Below, piece after piece: positions 63,332 through 64,000 of a stretch of 64,000 nucleotides of DNA. Both the position numbers and the translations under genes were made by a program. Source of the stretch: Bathymodiolus brooksi. Its lineage: Eukaryota; Mollusca; Bivalvia; Mytilida; Modiolidae. The notes under the pieces were generated by a model, which had not been told where the DNA came from, searched no databases, and saw only the letters and a program-made list of their open reading frames with translations. Each line of letters begins with the position of its first letter. Position 1 is the first letter of the stretch. The stretch spans positions 60,152,369-60,216,368 of the forward strand of contig OY804588.1 in the NCBI GenBank assembly GCA_963680875.1, written 5' to 3'.

Positions 63332-64000
63332 ATGGCTCTAGTACACCAAAACTCTTGCGAATGTACGAAATCGGAATTGGATTTGTTTGTAGTACCACCG
63401 ACTCAGACCAGTGTGGAACATGGCTATTGGGAGCAAAAAGGACTGACATCGACCCTAACGGACCAAGGTCCTTATGAATTTGCAGTCAGTGGAGCTGCAG
63501 ACGATCACATCGACCTGTTCAACACTTACTTGTTTGTGGAATCACAGATCGTGAATACCGATGGTTCTAACTTAGACCCCAATACGGACGTTGGACCCGT
63601 CGATTTGTGGATGCATTCACTGTTCAGTGACGTCAGCGTTAGCTGAAACGAAAAATTAGTTTCGCCACTTACCAGCATGTATCCCTACAGGGCGTACATA
63701 GAAACTCTTCTCAGTTACGGGCCAGCGGCTAAAGAATCTCAGTTGACGGGCGTGATGTGGTACAAGGACACTCCGGGACAGCAGGACAAGAGAACGACGG
63801 ATAACAAGGGATTCACGGTAAGGAAAAATTTTACGCCTTAAGCAAGTCGGTACAAATGATGGGAAAACCACATTTGTATTTGTTTTGTCAAGATAAATAC
63901 TTACTCAACCACGTGGATCTGAAAATTAAACTGAGAAGAAGTCGGGACGATTTTGCTCTCGTGGCAGACGCGGCCAATTATAAAATCAAGATCAAGGAAA
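63332..64000 (+). pseudogene. Major capsid protein, nonsense and frameshift (cut by window end)
   Basis: Colinear with 13035-14336. TGA at 63644-63646 replaces the codon after SVS, and further indels near 63819-63840 shift the frame. The last bases are still homologous to the NYKIKIKE region. Confidence 0.9.

Larger units (their letters stand above)
51316..64000 (+). mobile_element. Polinton/Maverick element, copy 2 (right part outside window)
   Basis: The element starts AGTAGTATA like copy 1 and shares the terminal motif array and then, from the middle of PolB on, gene-by-gene colinearity with copy 1 at high identity. It adds the left part that copy 1 lost: a CCAAT array, a spliced-looking leader, a zinc-finger exon and the PolB N-terminus. 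Most genes carry indels or stops. It is cut at 64000 inside the major capsid gene. Confidence 0.95.

Noticed and set aside
1..64000. tRNA or rRNA genes
   Set aside because: No stretch with the conserved tRNA B-box context or rRNA core sequence was recognised on reading; a covariance-model scan would be decisive.

Overview
This window looks like animal nuclear DNA made almost entirely of transposable elements, most likely from a bivalve mollusc (inference). The reasons are an AT-rich background, spliceosomal introns, a CR1/Rex1-type LINE with a 2A-like peptide, and a tandem-repeat-cored Helitron-like element that resembles, from memory, the bivalve 'pearl' repeats. I see no ordinary cellular housekeeping gene.

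Layout. 1-787: end of a P-like transposon lying in inverted orientation, carrying a large palindromic foldback element. 788-4515: AT-rich non-coding DNA with one dispersed repeat. 4516-45000: remains of an ISL2EU-type DNA transposon with two convergent genes, a SAP/SWIM/YqaJ/PHD protein (+) and a THAP-DDE transposase (-). The first exon of the YqaJ gene is split by two younger elements inserted 40 bp apart. One is a 10.6-kb Polinton/Maverick (adintovirus-like) element (4614-15222, 6-bp target duplication CATGTG). The other is a P-like element (15269-40617, 8-bp duplication TTTGCAGC). The P-like element holds a foldback element and a 20-kb Helitron-like element that is almost wholly a 332-bp dimeric satellite (about 59 dimers). 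45000-47217: non-coding DNA and two small MITEs. 47218 to about 50990: a broken LINE on the minus strand. 51316 to beyond 64000: a second Polinton of the same family, more complete on the left but full of frameshifts.

Polinton gene order, all on one strand: PolB, a short BCL-2-like ORF, a tandem PC4-like protein, a zinc-finger/packaging ATPase, a small basic protein with a hydrophobic tail, a conserved protein of unknown function, an rve integrase with chromodomain, a small membrane protein, penton, a PX-like core protein, major capsid protein and an adenain-like protease. Copy 1 has lost the PolB N-terminus but keeps apparently open reading frames for every later gene. Copy 2 retains the whole PolB region in broken form, while most other genes carry small deletions or stops. 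Only the small basic protein, penton and PX genes look clearly open there.

The least ordinary content is the Polinton's regulatory and accessory layer: terminal arrays joining CRE and ETS core sites, two separate CCAAT-box arrays, TATA plus TCAGT initiator modules about 30 nt apart, start/stop-overlapping genes, a BH1-like ORF and a doubled PC4-like protein. Structurally, the nested insertions can be read base by base because target duplications and an empty-site paralogue lie in the same window. Product names rest on motifs read by eye; no database search was possible.
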